Assembly: GCF_000425185.1 (NCBI RefSeq)
Contig: NZ_AULH01000016.1
Location: forward strand, 1-64,000
Direction: 5' to 3'
From: Pleomorphomonas koreensis DSM 23070
GTDB lineage: Bacteria > Pseudomonadota > Alphaproteobacteria > Rhizobiales > Pleomorphomonadaceae
DNA: 64,000 nt
Part shown: in pieces, positions 51,446-61,340 of the stretch
Layout of the letters: each line of letters starts with the position of its first letter
Numbering within the stretch: position 1 is the stretch's first letter
Position numbers and translations under genes: made by a program
Notes under the pieces: model-generated
What the model saw: only the letters and a program-made list of their open reading frames with translations
Databases searched by the model: none
Told to the model about the DNA's origin: nothing

Positions 51446-53641
51446 TTGTCCCGTGTAGCGGATCCGTCCATGGCCACTGTCGCTCCCGTTCTGCCGCTTC
51501 CCCAGCCCGTTGCCCCGGCGCCCGCCGCCAGCGTGGCCGCCGCCCGGGGCGTCGGCAACGACTTCCGCGACATGGTCGCCGAGGCCGCCGACAGCGAGCC
51601 GACGGACCAGCCGGCGCCGGCCCGCGACGCCACGCCGGCGCGCCGGGCCGACCGTACCGATCGCCCCGACCGCTCCTCCTCCCGACGCGACGCCGCAGCC
51701 GCCGACCGTCCCGACCGCTCCGCCTCCCGACGCGACGCCGCAACCACCGACCGCACCGACCGCACCGCCTCCCGGCGCGATGCTGCCGCTGCCGACGATA
51801 GCGCCGATGACGCCGACATCGCCGCCGTCAAGCCCGAAGACACCAAGGCGGCGGACGCCGCACCGGCGGCCCAGCCGGCCGCCGCGCCACTTGGTTATGC
51901 GGTCTTCTCGTTGACCGGTCCCGGATCGCCGGCCGAAGGCGACGCCGCCATCGCTGCCACAGCCGTCGCGGCCGCCGGAACCACCCCGACGCCGGCTCCC
52001 GCTCCGACGGTCCCGCCGGCGCCGACGGCTGATGGCTTCCTCAACGCCCTTGCCGCCGCCGGCAAGGACGCGACGCCTGCCGCGACTACGCCGGCAAGGT
52101 CCCAGCCAGCCGGCCAGCCTGCGGCCGATGCAGCGGGTCCCGCCACCGCTTCGCCCGTCGCCGCCGAAACGGCCGCCACGGCCGCGCCGGTTGCGTCAGC
52201 GCCTGCCGCGTCTGCCGCACCGCAGTCCGCCGCGACGACGGTGGACACCGACATCCCCATTCCAGCCATCCTGCCGCAGGTCGCCACTCCGGCGGCGAAG
52301 CCTGCCGACGCCGCCCCTGTCGCCGCCCCTGTCGCCGCCCCTGTCGCCGCGCCGACGAGCGAGGCCGTCGATCTGCCGGCATCGCCAGTGGTGTCCGACA
52401 CTCCGGCCGCACGGCTACAGGGCGACGTCACCGCCGACCAGCCGGTCCGTCCGGCCGCCGCCGCATCCCGGCCGGCGCCAACCCCCGACACGCCGGCCAC
52501 CACCATCGCCCGGCCCGCCGGAACTTCGGCGGGAACCGACGCACCGGCCGCGCCCGCCGCTGCCGCGCCGGTGACCGTCGTCGATGCCGACACGGCGACC
52601 CCGGCCGTTGCCACCTCGCCCGGCGAGACGGCGTCCAGGCCGGTCGACAGTGCCGCCAAGCCAGCCGCCGTCCAGACCGCCGTCGCCACCGCCGATGACG
52701 CCGCCAGCCAGCCCGCCGACGATGCGGCCGAGCCGGTCCAGCCGGCGTCGGCGCCACCCCGCGCGCCGCAGCCGTCGTCCGACGCCGGCACGGCGGCCAT
52801 CATCTCTGCCGCCGCGGCCGACGCCGCCGGCGATCAGGCGATCGCCGCGTCCGCGTTGACCGCCACGGTCAATGCCAAGCCGACGGCCGGCAAGGCAGGC
52901 GCCGCCGACAAGCCGGCCAAGACCACCGACGAGGCCGGCGGACAGCCGTCCGGCAGCAGCAAGGGCGCGGCGCCCAATCAGGCAGCCGACAACGATCTTG
53001 CCAGGCCGAAGACGGTGAGCGGCGTCTCCAGCGCCGCCCGCGCCTTCGCCGACCGGCTGCGCGACGTCAACGCCGGCAGTACCGCGTCGTCGGACGGCGC
53101 CGCGTCGGACGGCTCGCCGCAGACGGCGGCGCTGCCGACCGGTCAGACCGCTCCGACCGCCGCCGCTTCCCAGTCCGCCGCCACGGCCGCCACCGCCGCC
53201 GTGCGGCTCGAGGATGTCGGCGCCACCATCGTCCGCCACGTCAAGTCCGGCGAGACCAGCTTCTCGGTGCGGCTCGATCCGGCCGAGCTTGGCAAGGTCG
53301 ACGTCAAGGTCGCCTTCTCGTCCGACGGCAGCGCCCGCGCCCATCTCGTCGTCGAGCGTCGCGACACCTTCGACACGCTGTCGCGCGACCAGCGGCACAT
53401 CGAGCAGACGCTGCGCGACGCCGGCTTCGAGGTGAAGGAAGGCTCGGTATCGCTGTCCATGCGCCAGGACGGCGGCCAGCAGGACCGTTCCGCCTTCGCC
53501 CGCCAGGACCAGCAACAGCAGCAGTTCCGCCAGCATCAGGCGGACAGTCCCGTCACCGTCAAGACCAAGGACGACGTCCCGGCGACGATCGTCAATGCCT
53601 ACAGCCCGCGCGGCGACGGCCGCATCGACATCCGCGTCTAG
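51446..53641 (+). CDS. fliK: Flagellar hook-length control protein FliK
   Basis: Measures hook length and switches the export gate. Up to 731 aa, most of it a disordered Ala/Pro/Thr-rich ruler. Residues about 50-120 hold 15-residue tandem repeats of the type SRRDAAAADRPDRSA, and a run of APV repeats follows near residue 290. The C-terminal Flg_hook domain (VRHVKSGETSFSVRLDPAELGKVDVKVAF, then LRDAGFEVKEGSVSL) identifies the protein. TTG 51446 has AAGGGAG upstream; ATG 51470 is favoured if the sigma-54 promoter is real. It lies 18 bp from flgD. Confidence 0.88.
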   Translation: MSRVADPSMATVAPVLPLPQPVAPAPAASVAAARGVGNDFRDMVAEAADSEPTDQPAPARDATPARRADRTDRPDRSSSRRDAAAADRPDRSASRRDAATTDRTDRTASRRDAAAADDSADDADIAAVKPEDTKAADAAPAAQPAAAPLGYAVFSLTGPGSPAEGDAAIAATAVAAAGTTPTPAPAPTVPPAPTADGFLNALAAAGKDATPAATTPARSQPAGQPAADAAGPATASPVAAETAATAAPVASAPAASAAPQSAATTVDTDIPIPAILPQVATPAAKPADAAPVAAPVAAPVAAPTSEAVDLPASPVVSDTPAARLQGDVTADQPVRPAAAASRPAPTPDTPATTIARPAGTSAGTDAPAAPAAAAPVTVVDADTATPAVATSPGETASRPVDSAAKPAAVQTAVATADDAASQPADDAAEPVQPASAPPRAPQPSSDAGTAAIISAAAADAAGDQAIAASALTATVNAKPTAGKAGAADKPAKTTDEAGGQPSGSSKGAAPNQAADNDLARPKTVSGVSSAARAFADRLRDVNAGSTASSDGAASDGSPQTAALPTGQTAPTAAASQSAATAATAAVRLEDVGATIVRHVKSGETSFSVRLDPAELGKVDVKVAFSSDGSARAHLVVERRDTFDTLSRDQRHIEQTLRDAGFEVKEGSVSLSMRQDGGQQDRSAFARQDQQQQQFRQHQADSPVTVKTKDDVPATIVNAYSPRGDGRIDIRV

Positions 53642-53659
53642 AGTGCGAGGGAGATCATC

Positions 53660-54328
53660 ATGAGCGTATCCGGCATTGGTGCCACCACCTCGAACACCAC
53701 CGGCACCGGCGCGTCCGCGGCGACCAACTCGCTGATGTCCAATTACACGACGTTCCTGACGATGCTCACCACGCAGCTCAAGACGCAGAGCCCGCTCGAC
53801 CCGATGGACGTCAACAGCTTCACCCAGCAGCTCGTGCAGTATTCGTCTGTGGAGCAGCAGATCCAGACCAACGCCAACCTCAAGTCGATGATGGAGACGC
53901 TGACCTCCAGCGCCGCGCTGCAACTCGTCAACTACATCGGCAAGTCGGTCGTCGCCTATTCCGACACCACCAAGTTCGACAGCGGTGAAGCGGCTTGGAC
54001 CGTGAACTCCAGCGCCGCGTCCTCGGGCGCCAAGGTGACCATCACCGACGAGAACGGCGGCGTGGTCTACCAGGGCACCACCGACCTCAAGGCCGGCGAC
54101 AACGCTTTCACCTGGGATGGCCAGGGCTCGAACGGCAACGACTACAGCGCCTCGACCGGCGCCTTCACCATCTCGGTTGCCGGCACCGACACCAACGGCA
54201 AGGCGGTGTCGATCACCACCGAGGTCAAGGGCAAGGTGCAGGCGGTCGACACCTCCTCGCAGCAGCCCTACATCAAGGTCAACGGCCGCCTGCTGCCGCT
54301 GTCGGCGCTGACCGAAATCTCGGTCTGA
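53660..54328 (+). CDS. flgD: Flagellar hook assembly (scaffolding) protein FlgD
   Basis: Hook-cap protein that lets FlgE subunits add, 222 aa. The conserved N-terminal segment is FLTMLTTQLKTQSPLDPMDVNSFTQQLVQYSSVEQQ. A C-terminal FlgD Ig-like/tudor-like region follows (VTITDENGGVVYQGTTDLKAGDN with FTWDGQGSNG). GCGAGGGAG is upstream of ATG 53660. Co-transcribed with fliK, and a terminator follows. Confidence 0.95.
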   Translation: MSVSGIGATTSNTTGTGASAATNSLMSNYTTFLTMLTTQLKTQSPLDPMDVNSFTQQLVQYSSVEQQIQTNANLKSMMETLTSSAALQLVNYIGKSVVAYSDTTKFDSGEAAWTVNSSAASSGAKVTITDENGGVVYQGTTDLKAGDNAFTWDGQGSNGNDYSASTGAFTISVAGTDTNGKAVSITTEVKGKVQAVDTSSQQPYIKVNGRLLPLSALTEISV

Positions 54329-54361
54329 CACCGGGTCGCCCTTCCCTGCCCAAAATCTCGG

Positions 54362-54385
54362 AGGCCGCCGTGCCATCGGCGGCCT
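54362..54385 (+). terminator. Intrinsic terminator of fliK-flgD
   Basis: A perfect 9-bp stem (54362-54370 with 54377-54385) with loop TGCCAT is followed by TTTCC. It lies 33 bp after the flgD stop. Between it and the CtrA-like box at 54632 no gene was seen. Confidence 0.7.
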
Positions 54386-54631
54386 TTCCGTCGTTCCGGC
54401 GCTTTCCACCGGATCGCCGATGCGTAGTTCTGCGCATCGAGCCGATGGTCGCGACGCGACGCCCCTTTCCGCCAGCGATGCCGGTCCGGCCGGCAATCTT
54501 CGTCCGCCCGTTAACCTTTGAGGCGGAAAACGACGCGGTTTCCGCGGCCGGATGGTCCAATTCCTAAAACGGAGGCCACCGGACCGCTTTCGTCAAGTCG
54601 TTCAAAATCTTACTGAATTCTTGCGGAGCAA

Positions 54632-54646
54632 TTAGGCGTTTTTTAA
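54632..54646 (+). promoter_or_regulatory. CtrA-like box upstream of sciP
   Basis: TTAG-N7-TTAA matches the CtrA consensus TTAA-N7-TTAA with one mismatch. It lies 52 bp before the sciP start codon. In Caulobacter sciP is itself CtrA-dependent. Binding here is inferred. Confidence 0.5.
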
Positions 54647-54697
54647 ACGGCTTGATCTAGGATGCGTTCCTGAAGGTCAGATTTGTGTGAGAGTAGA

Positions 54698-54973
54698 ATG
54701 ACCGAACAGATGCGTCCGCGCGTAAAATATGTCATCGGGCCGGATGGAAGTCCGTTGACGATCGCCGATTTGCCGCCCGAGGGAACCCAGCGCTGGGTGA
54801 TCCGTCGCAAAGCCGAGGTCGTCGCCGCCGTGCGCGGCGGTCTCCTGTCGCTGGAAGAGGCTTGCAAGCGCTACACCCTCACCGTCGAGGAATTCCTGTC
54901 CTGGCAGCAGTCGATCGACAAGCACGGGCTTGCCGGGCTTAGAGCGACGCGCGTCCAGCAGTATCGCCCCTAG
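54698..54973 (+). CDS. sciP: CtrA inhibitor protein SciP (DUF1153)
   Basis: Small DNA/CtrA-binding protein of 91 aa that blocks CtrA from activating its promoters in Caulobacter and rhizobia. The whole family core is present: RVKYVIGPDGSPLTIADLPP, RWVIRRKAEVVAAVRGGLLS, then EEFLSWQQSIDKHGLAGLRA. It is a single trihelical HTH-like domain. ATG 54698 has GAGAG upstream; GTG 54683 would add five residues. Position before fliF in a flagellar block and flanking CtrA-like boxes fit its role. Confidence 0.93.
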   Translation: MTEQMRPRVKYVIGPDGSPLTIADLPPEGTQRWVIRRKAEVVAAVRGGLLSLEEACKRYTLTVEEFLSWQQSIDKHGLAGLRATRVQQYRP

Positions 54974-55014
54974 CGCCTGACGCGCCGCGCGCGTTCCGAT
55001 GGAGCCTTTTCGAG

Positions 55015-55042
55015 GGCGACCGGTCCGGCTGGATCGGTCGCC
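55015..55042 (+). terminator. Intrinsic terminator of sciP
   Basis: A 12-bp stem (55015-55026 with 55031-55042, one G-T pair) with loop GGCT is followed by TTTTGCTTTTTGG. It separates sciP from the fliF operon, so fliF needs its own promoter. Confidence 0.85.
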
Positions 55043-55193
55043 TTTTGCTTTTTGGAAGGCGCCAGGCGGCGGGCTTTTACCTACTTCACACCCTCCGCTG
55101 GCCGGCCCGGCAAAAATTGCCGTGGATTTTGCAATTCTTAACAAACCAGCTTTGGCGGTTTTCCGCCAATCGCGCCGGAACGGACATTCGGCG

Positions 55194-55208
55194 TTAACAA
55201 CTTGTTTA
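55194..55208 (+). promoter_or_regulatory. CtrA-like box upstream of fliF
   Basis: TTAA-N7-TTTA, with flanking GTTAAC and GTTTACC, is a near-consensus CtrA site 75 bp upstream of the fliF start. fliF operons are early CtrA-activated genes in Caulobacter. A 7-bp hairpin (TTGGCGG-TTTT-CCGCCAA) lies just upstream at 55152-55169. Apart from this and the sciP terminator, the 310-bp gap holds nothing coding. Confidence 0.5.
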
Positions 55209-55283
55209 CCATACCCGTGCGGAAATAATTGCCGCCTTGGTCCGCGGCGGTGGCACGATTCCCGCCGCGTCGAACAATGGGGA

Positions 55284-56995
55284 ATGGGTGTGGGTGGATT
55301 TGGAGAGTTCCTGAAGACCCTGGGGCCAAGCCGGCTGGCGGCGATGGGCGCCGTGGCGATTGGCCTCATCGGCTTCTTCGTCTTCATCGTGCTCCGCTTC
55401 TCGGCGATCCAGCAGGTGCCGCTCTATACCGGTCTCAGCATGGCCGACTCGGCGGCCATCGTGCAGCAGCTCACCTCGTCCGGCACCGCCTTCACGCTGA
55501 AGGACAACGGCGGCACCATCCTGGTCGACGAGACCAAGCTCGACCAAACGCGCATGAGCCTCGCCCAGCAGGGCCTGCCGGCCGGCGACGGCGTCGGCTA
55601 CGAGATCTTCGACAAGACCGACGCCCTCGGCACCACCTCCTTCGTGCAGTCGGTCAATGCCTTGCGCGCCCTCGAAGGCGAGCTGTCGCGCACCATCCGC
55701 ACCATCCGCCAGGTCGACCAGGCGCGCGTCCATCTGGTGCTGCCGGAGAAGCAGCTGTTCCGCAAGGACGAGAAGAAGCCCACCGCCTCCATCGTGCTGA
55801 AGACGCGCGGCACCCTCGATCCCGGCCAGATCCGCGCCATCCAGCATCTCGTCGCCTCGGCCGTTCCCGGCCTCGACCCGTCGCGCATCTCGGTGATCGA
55901 CGAGACCGGCCGCCTCTTGGCGCAGGGCAACGGCGACGAGAGCAGCGCCGCCTATCTCGCCACCAATGCCGACGAGCGCACCGCCGCCTACCAGAACCAG
56001 GTGGAAGCCCGCGTCCGCGACATCGTCGAGAGCGTGGTCGGCGCCGGCCGCGCCCGCGTGCGCGTCGCCGCCGAGCTGGATTTCAACCGCGTCGAGGAGA
56101 CGCAGGACACCTTCGACCCCAACGGCCAGGTCGTCCGCTCCACCCAGACGCGCGAGGAGAAGTCGCTCAGCCAGGACAATCAGGGCAATCCGCCCGTCAC
56201 CGCCGGCAATCAGATCCCCAACGCCAACCAGCAGTCCGGCGCCAACGCCTCGCAGACCTCCGACAACGCCCAGACCACCGAGGAGACCGTCAACTACGAG
56301 ATCTCCAAGACCACCCGCACCCAGGTGACCGAGGTCGGCGGCGTCAAGCGCCTGTCGGTCGCCGTGCTGGTCGACGGCCGCTACGCGCCGGACAAGAGCG
56401 GCGTCATGACCTACGCGCCGCGGCCGCAGCCCGAGCTGGACCAGATCACCGCGCTGGTGCGCACCGCCATGGGCTACGACGAGAAGCGCGGCGACCAGTT
56501 GCAGGTGGTCAACCTCCAGTTCGCCGACGGCCCGCAGAATCCGGCCGACCTCGCGGCGGCGCCGGCCTCGATGTTCGACTTCTCGCGCGAAGACATCATG
56601 CGCTTCGCCGAGATGGGCGTGCTGATCCTGGTGACGCTCCTGGTGCTGCTGTTCGCCGTCCGGCCGCTGATCCGCCGCATCCTCGGCTCCGACATCGACG
56701 CCGAGACGCTGCCCGCCCTCACCTCCGCCCTCAGCGAGGCGGCCGCCGCCGGCCGTGGCGCGGTGACGGTGGTGCTCAATCCCGACGGCAAGCCGGTGGT
56801 GGTTGGCCCCGAAGGCGCCGCGCAGCCCACCGACCTGCCGGAGATCGCCCCCCCTCCGACACCCGCATCGAGAACGCCAAGGCGCAGGGCGCCATGCAGC
56901 TCGACCAGGTGCGCAAGGTCGGCGATCTCGTCGGCGGCAATCCCAACGAAGCGGCGATCATCATCCGCAACTGGCTGTCCGAGGTACCGGCGTAA
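55284..56995 (+). CDS. fliF: Flagellar MS-ring protein FliF, apparent frameshift near the C-terminus
   Basis: Forms the membrane ring on which the flagellum is built. One frame from ATG 55284 gives the N-terminal helix, YscJ/FliF periplasmic domains (VPLYTGLSMADSAAIVQQL, RAKVHLVLPE-like RVHLVLPEKQLF) and the second helix (about residues 436-460). That frame then leaves the family sequence at a run of seven C (56848-56854). The expected C-terminal FliG-binding tail (QLDQVRKVGDLVGGNPNEAA, then IIIRNWLSE) continues in the -1 frame and ends at 56995, one base before fliG. As written, frame 0 would run on to 57098 with a nonsense Arg/Pro-rich tail. The intact protein would be about 570 aa. Confidence 0.9.
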
Positions 56996-58060
56996 ATGTC
57001 CATTTCCCCGACCGCGATCGTCGCCAAGGGCAACGCGCTCACCATTTCCTCTGAGGGCGAAAGCCGCCTGCTTACCGGCGCCGAGAAGGCGGCCGTGATG
57101 ATGCTGGCGCTCGGCGACCGCTACGGCACGCCGATCTGGAAGCTGCTCGACGAGATCGAGATCAAGCAGCTCTCGGTCGCCATGTCCAAGCTCGGCCCGA
57201 TCACCCCCAGCATGCTCGACGACCTGATGATCGAGTTCGTGACGCGCGTCTCCTCCTCCGGCGCCCTCCTCGGCAACTACGACACCACCGAGCGCCTGCT
57301 GCTCTCCGTGCTGCCGCCGGAGAAGGTCAACGCCATCATGGACGAGATCCGCGGCCCGGCCGGCCGCAACATGTGGGAGAAGCTCTCCAACGTGCAGGAG
57401 ACGGTGCTCGCCAACTATCTCAAGAACGAGTATCCGCAGACCGTCGCCGTCGTCCTCTCCAAGATCAGCTCCGACCACGCCGCCCGCGTGCTGTCCAAGC
57501 TGCCCGACGAGTTCGCCCTCGAGGTGGTCGACCGCATGCTGAAGATGGAGGCGGTGCAGAAGGACATCCTGGAGAAGGTCGAGCAGACGTTGCGCGTCGA
57601 GTTCATGTCCAACCTCACCAACACCCAGCGCCGCGATGCCCACGAGCTGATGGCCGAGATCTTCAACTCCTTCGACCGCAACACCGAGGCCAAGTTCATC
57701 TCCGCCCTCGAAGAGCACAACCGCGACGCCGCCGACCGCATCAAGGCGCTGATGTTCACCTTCGACGACCTCGGCAAGCTCGACGCCGGCGCCATCCAGA
57801 CGCTCTTGCGGCAGGTGGAGAAGGACAAGCTGGCGCTGGCGCTGAAGGGCGCCAAGGAAGGCGTGCGCGACTTCTTCTTCGCCAACATGTCGGCCCGCGC
57901 CTCGGCCATGCTGAAGGAGGACATGGAGGCCATGGGCGCCGTGCGGCTGCGCGACGTCGACGACGCCCAGGCCGCGATGATCAACCTCGCCAAGGATCTC
58001 GCCGCCAAGGGCGAGATCATGATTTCCAAGAACAAGGGCGAAGACGAACTCGTCATGTGA
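56996..58060 (+). CDS. fliG: Flagellar motor switch protein FliG
   Basis: Rotor protein that contacts the stators and FliF, 354 aa. Family motifs: [16 protein letters not shown] near the start, [27 protein letters not shown] in the middle domain, and the C-terminal charged helix [24 protein letters not shown] 56996 follows the fliF TAA with no gap, so its translation depends on ribosomes finishing FliF in the -1 frame, or on initiation by itself. Confidence 0.97.
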   Translation: MSISPTAIVAKGNALTISSEGESRLLTGAEKAAVMMLALGDRYGTPIWKLLDEIEIKQLSVAMSKLGPITPSMLDDLMIEFVTRVSSSGALLGNYDTTERLLLSVLPPEKVNAIMDEIRGPAGRNMWEKLSNVQETVLANYLKNEYPQTVAVVLSKISSDHAARVLSKLPDEFALEVVDRMLKMEAVQKDILEKVEQTLRVEFMSNLTNTQRRDAHELMAEIFNSFDRNTEAKFISALEEHNRDAADRIKALMFTFDDLGKLDAGAIQTLLRQVEKDKLALALKGAKEGVRDFFFANMSARASAMLKEDMEAMGAVRLRDVDDAQAAMINLAKDLAAKGEIMISKNKGEDELVM

Positions 58061-58087
58061 CGACCGTCCCCCGAGGAGTATCCGCTG

Positions 58088-58774
58088 ATGGCGGCACCGG
58101 CCCGCTTCCTGTTTGACAACGATTTCTCGGCGCCCGCCAGCCGGGCCGACGCCGCGCCGGCCGTCGTGATGATCGCCGAGCCGCAGCATCTCGCGGCCAT
58201 CGCCGCCGCCGAGGCGGCCGCCTACGAGCGCGGCCTCGCCGCCGGCCGGGAGACCGCCGAGGCGCAGGCCGCCGACCGCACGGCGCGCGAGGCGACGCGC
58301 CTCTCCGACGAGGCGCAGCGGCTCGCCAGCGCCGCCCAGTCGATCCTCGCCGTGCTCGACACCGAGCGCGCCCGCATCGAGGCCGACGCCATGCGCCTTG
58401 CCGAGGCGGTGGCCGTCAAGATCGCCGGCACGCTGGTCGAGCGGCAGCCGCGCGAGCGCATCCTCGGCCTGCTCGAAGACTGCTTCGCGCCGCTGCGCGC
58501 CGCGCCCCACCTCGTCATCCGCCTGTCCGACGCCGACGCCGGGCCGATCCAGGGCGAGTTGAAGCGCCTCGTCGCCGAGCGCGGCTTCGAGGGCCGCCTC
58601 GTCGTGCTCGGCGAGCCCGGCATGGCCCGCGGCGACTGCCGCATCGAATGGGCCGACGGCGGCATCGTGCTCGACCACGCCGCCGTCGTCGCCGGCATCG
58701 AGGCGGCGATCGCCCGCCACCTGCCGGCCACCGGGCCGGACGATCTCATTTCCCAAAGCGGAGACGCGTCATGA
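58088..58774 (+). CDS. fliH: Flagellar export regulator FliH-like protein
   Basis: Binds the FliI ATPase and brings it to the export gate. The 228-aa protein is a long Ala/Glu-rich coiled coil (residues about 38-120) with a C-terminal domain typical of alphaproteobacterial FliH (LVIRLSDADAGPIQGELKRL, RGDCRIEWADGGIVLD). Sequence conservation is low in this family, so position between fliG and fliN is part of the argument. GAGGAG lies upstream. Its TGA overlaps the fliN ATG. Confidence 0.85.
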   Translation: MAAPARFLFDNDFSAPASRADAAPAVVMIAEPQHLAAIAAAEAAAYERGLAAGRETAEAQAADRTAREATRLSDEAQRLASAAQSILAVLDTERARIEADAMRLAEAVAVKIAGTLVERQPRERILGLLEDCFAPLRAAPHLVIRLSDADAGPIQGELKRLVAERGFEGRLVVLGEPGMARGDCRIEWADGGIVLDHAAVVAGIEAAIARHLPATGPDDLISQSGDAS

Positions 58775-59112
58775 CCGCCGCCGACGAACCCACCGGCATC
58801 GACCTCGAAAGCCACGTCGCCGAGCGCCGGCGCGGCGACGACGGCGAAGACCACGCCGTCGCCCGCTCGGCCGCCGAGCTTGAGGCGGTGTTCGACGTTC
58901 CCGTGCGCGTGTCGGCCATCCTCGGCCGCGCCCGCCTCGGCGTCAGCGACCTCCTCCAGCTCGCCCCCGGCTCCGTGCTGGAACTCGACCGCAAGGTCGG
59001 CGAAGCCATCGACATCTACGTCAACGACCGGCTCGTCGCCCGCGGCGAAGTGGTGCTGGTCGAAGACAAGCTCGGCGTGACGATGACCGAAATCGTCAAG
59101 GCCGAGCGCTGA
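58771..59112 (+). CDS. fliN: Flagellar motor switch protein FliN
   Basis: C-ring component of 113 aa. The C-terminal SpoA domain is clear (VFDVPVRVSAILGRARLGVSDLLQLAPGSVLELDRKVGE, DIYVNDRLVARGEVVLVEDKLGV). The first 45 residues are acidic and variable. It begins in an ATGA overlap with fliH. Confidence 0.95.
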   Translation: MTAADEPTGIDLESHVAERRRGDDGEDHAVARSAAELEAVFDVPVRVSAILGRARLGVSDLLQLAPGSVLELDRKVGEAIDIYVNDRLVARGEVVLVEDKLGVTMTEIVKAER

Positions 59113-59126
59113 CCGGAGTTAGACCT

Positions 59127-60506
<1,380 letters not shown>

Positions 60507-60516
60507 GGAGACGTCA

Positions 60517-60915
60517 CTGGAGTTCAGGATAGACCCGTTTCCGGCCGAGGCCGACATCGGGGCGCTCTGGCGCGCCGCCTGGGGCGGCCCGCTGCCGCCG
60601 CGCTTTGCGGATATCCTCGCTCGCAGCCTCGGACACGTGGGCGCCTATGACGGAGACAGGATCGTCGGCTTCGTCAACATCGCCTGGGACGGCGGCCTTC
60701 ACGCCTTCATCCTCGATCCCTGCGTGCATCCGGATTTCCGCCGGCGGGGCATCGCCACCCGCCTGGTGAAGACGGCCGAAACACTCGCCCGGCAGCGCGG
60801 CGCGCATTGGCTGCACGTCGACTTCGAGCCCCACCTTACGGACTTCTATCGCCGCTGCGGCTTCCGCCCGACCGCCGCCGGGCTGATCGATCTCCGGCAA
60901 GATCAGGCGCAGTGA
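60517..60915 (+). CDS. GNAT acetyltransferase, apparent CTG start
   Basis: A small GNAT protein. The core is clear: RIVGFVNIAWDGGLHAFILDPCVHPDFRRRGIATRLV (acetyl-CoA loop RRRGIA) and FYRRCGFRPTAAG. If started at the first conventional codon, GTG 60637, the protein is only 92 aa and loses the N-terminal strand and helix of the fold. In frame upstream, CTG 60517 lies 6 nt after a perfect GAGGAG (60505-60510) that overlaps the flbD stop. It adds a sensible 40-residue N-terminus (LEFRIDPFPAEADIGALWRA). The resulting 132 aa is normal for this group. Acceptor substrate unknown. Confidence 0.75.
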   Translation: MEFRIDPFPAEADIGALWRAAWGGPLPPRFADILARSLGHVGAYDGDRIVGFVNIAWDGGLHAFILDPCVHPDFRRRGIATRLVKTAETLARQRGAHWLHVDFEPHLTDFYRRCGFRPTAAGLIDLRQDQAQ

Positions 60916-60933
60916 ATCCGCCCGAGCCTCTCG

Positions 60934-61299
60934 TCAGGCCGACTTCTTGAGTTCGGCATTTTCCTTGTAGAGCGCCAGAAGCTGCTTGAACGGCCCGTCG
61001 ACATAAGCCTGAAACGTCGGCAACTGCGCCGGCGCCGATCCGCTCTCCTTGGCGAAGCGGGCGATGATGTCGTCCGATTCTGTCATGTAGCTGTCGCCGA
61101 GGCGCAGCGTCGGATAGCTGACCTTGTCGAGATGAGGCTCCAGCTCCGCCCGCATGGCCTTCTCCTCCTCCGGCGAGCGGCTTTCGCGCAGGGTGACGGT
61201 GTCGAGGAGTCCGGCCTCGAGAAGATAAAGGCGCACCTTCAGGCAGAAGGGGCACTCATGCTTGACGAACAGGACAGGCTTTTCCGTACGTGTGGACAT
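60934..61299 (-). CDS. Glutaredoxin/GST-N-like thioredoxin-fold protein
   Basis: A 121-aa thioredoxin-fold protein. The redox motif CPFC sits in VLFVKHECPFCLKVRLYLLEAG (residues about 8-29). The cis-proline VSYPTLRLGD and the glutathione-binding TESDDIIARFA are those of glutaredoxin 2/GST N-domains. The usual all-helical GST C-domain is reduced to about 30 residues. ATG 61299 follows GGAGAT. It converges on the GNAT gene with an 18-bp gap. Confidence 0.8.
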   Translation of the reverse strand: MSTRTEKPVLFVKHECPFCLKVRLYLLEAGLLDTVTLRESRSPEEEKAMRAELEPHLDKVSYPTLRLGDSYMTESDDIIARFAKESGSAPAQLPTFQAYVDGPFKQLLALYKENAELKKSA

Positions 61300-61340
61300 G
61301 GGGATCTCCAGTCGCGGTTTGGCCTGACGGAACCGTTTCG

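Noticed and set aside
54999..55283. N-terminal extension of fliF to 54999
   Set aside because: It would begin inside the sciP terminator and read through the CtrA-like box; FliF relatives start just before the first helix, as at 55284.
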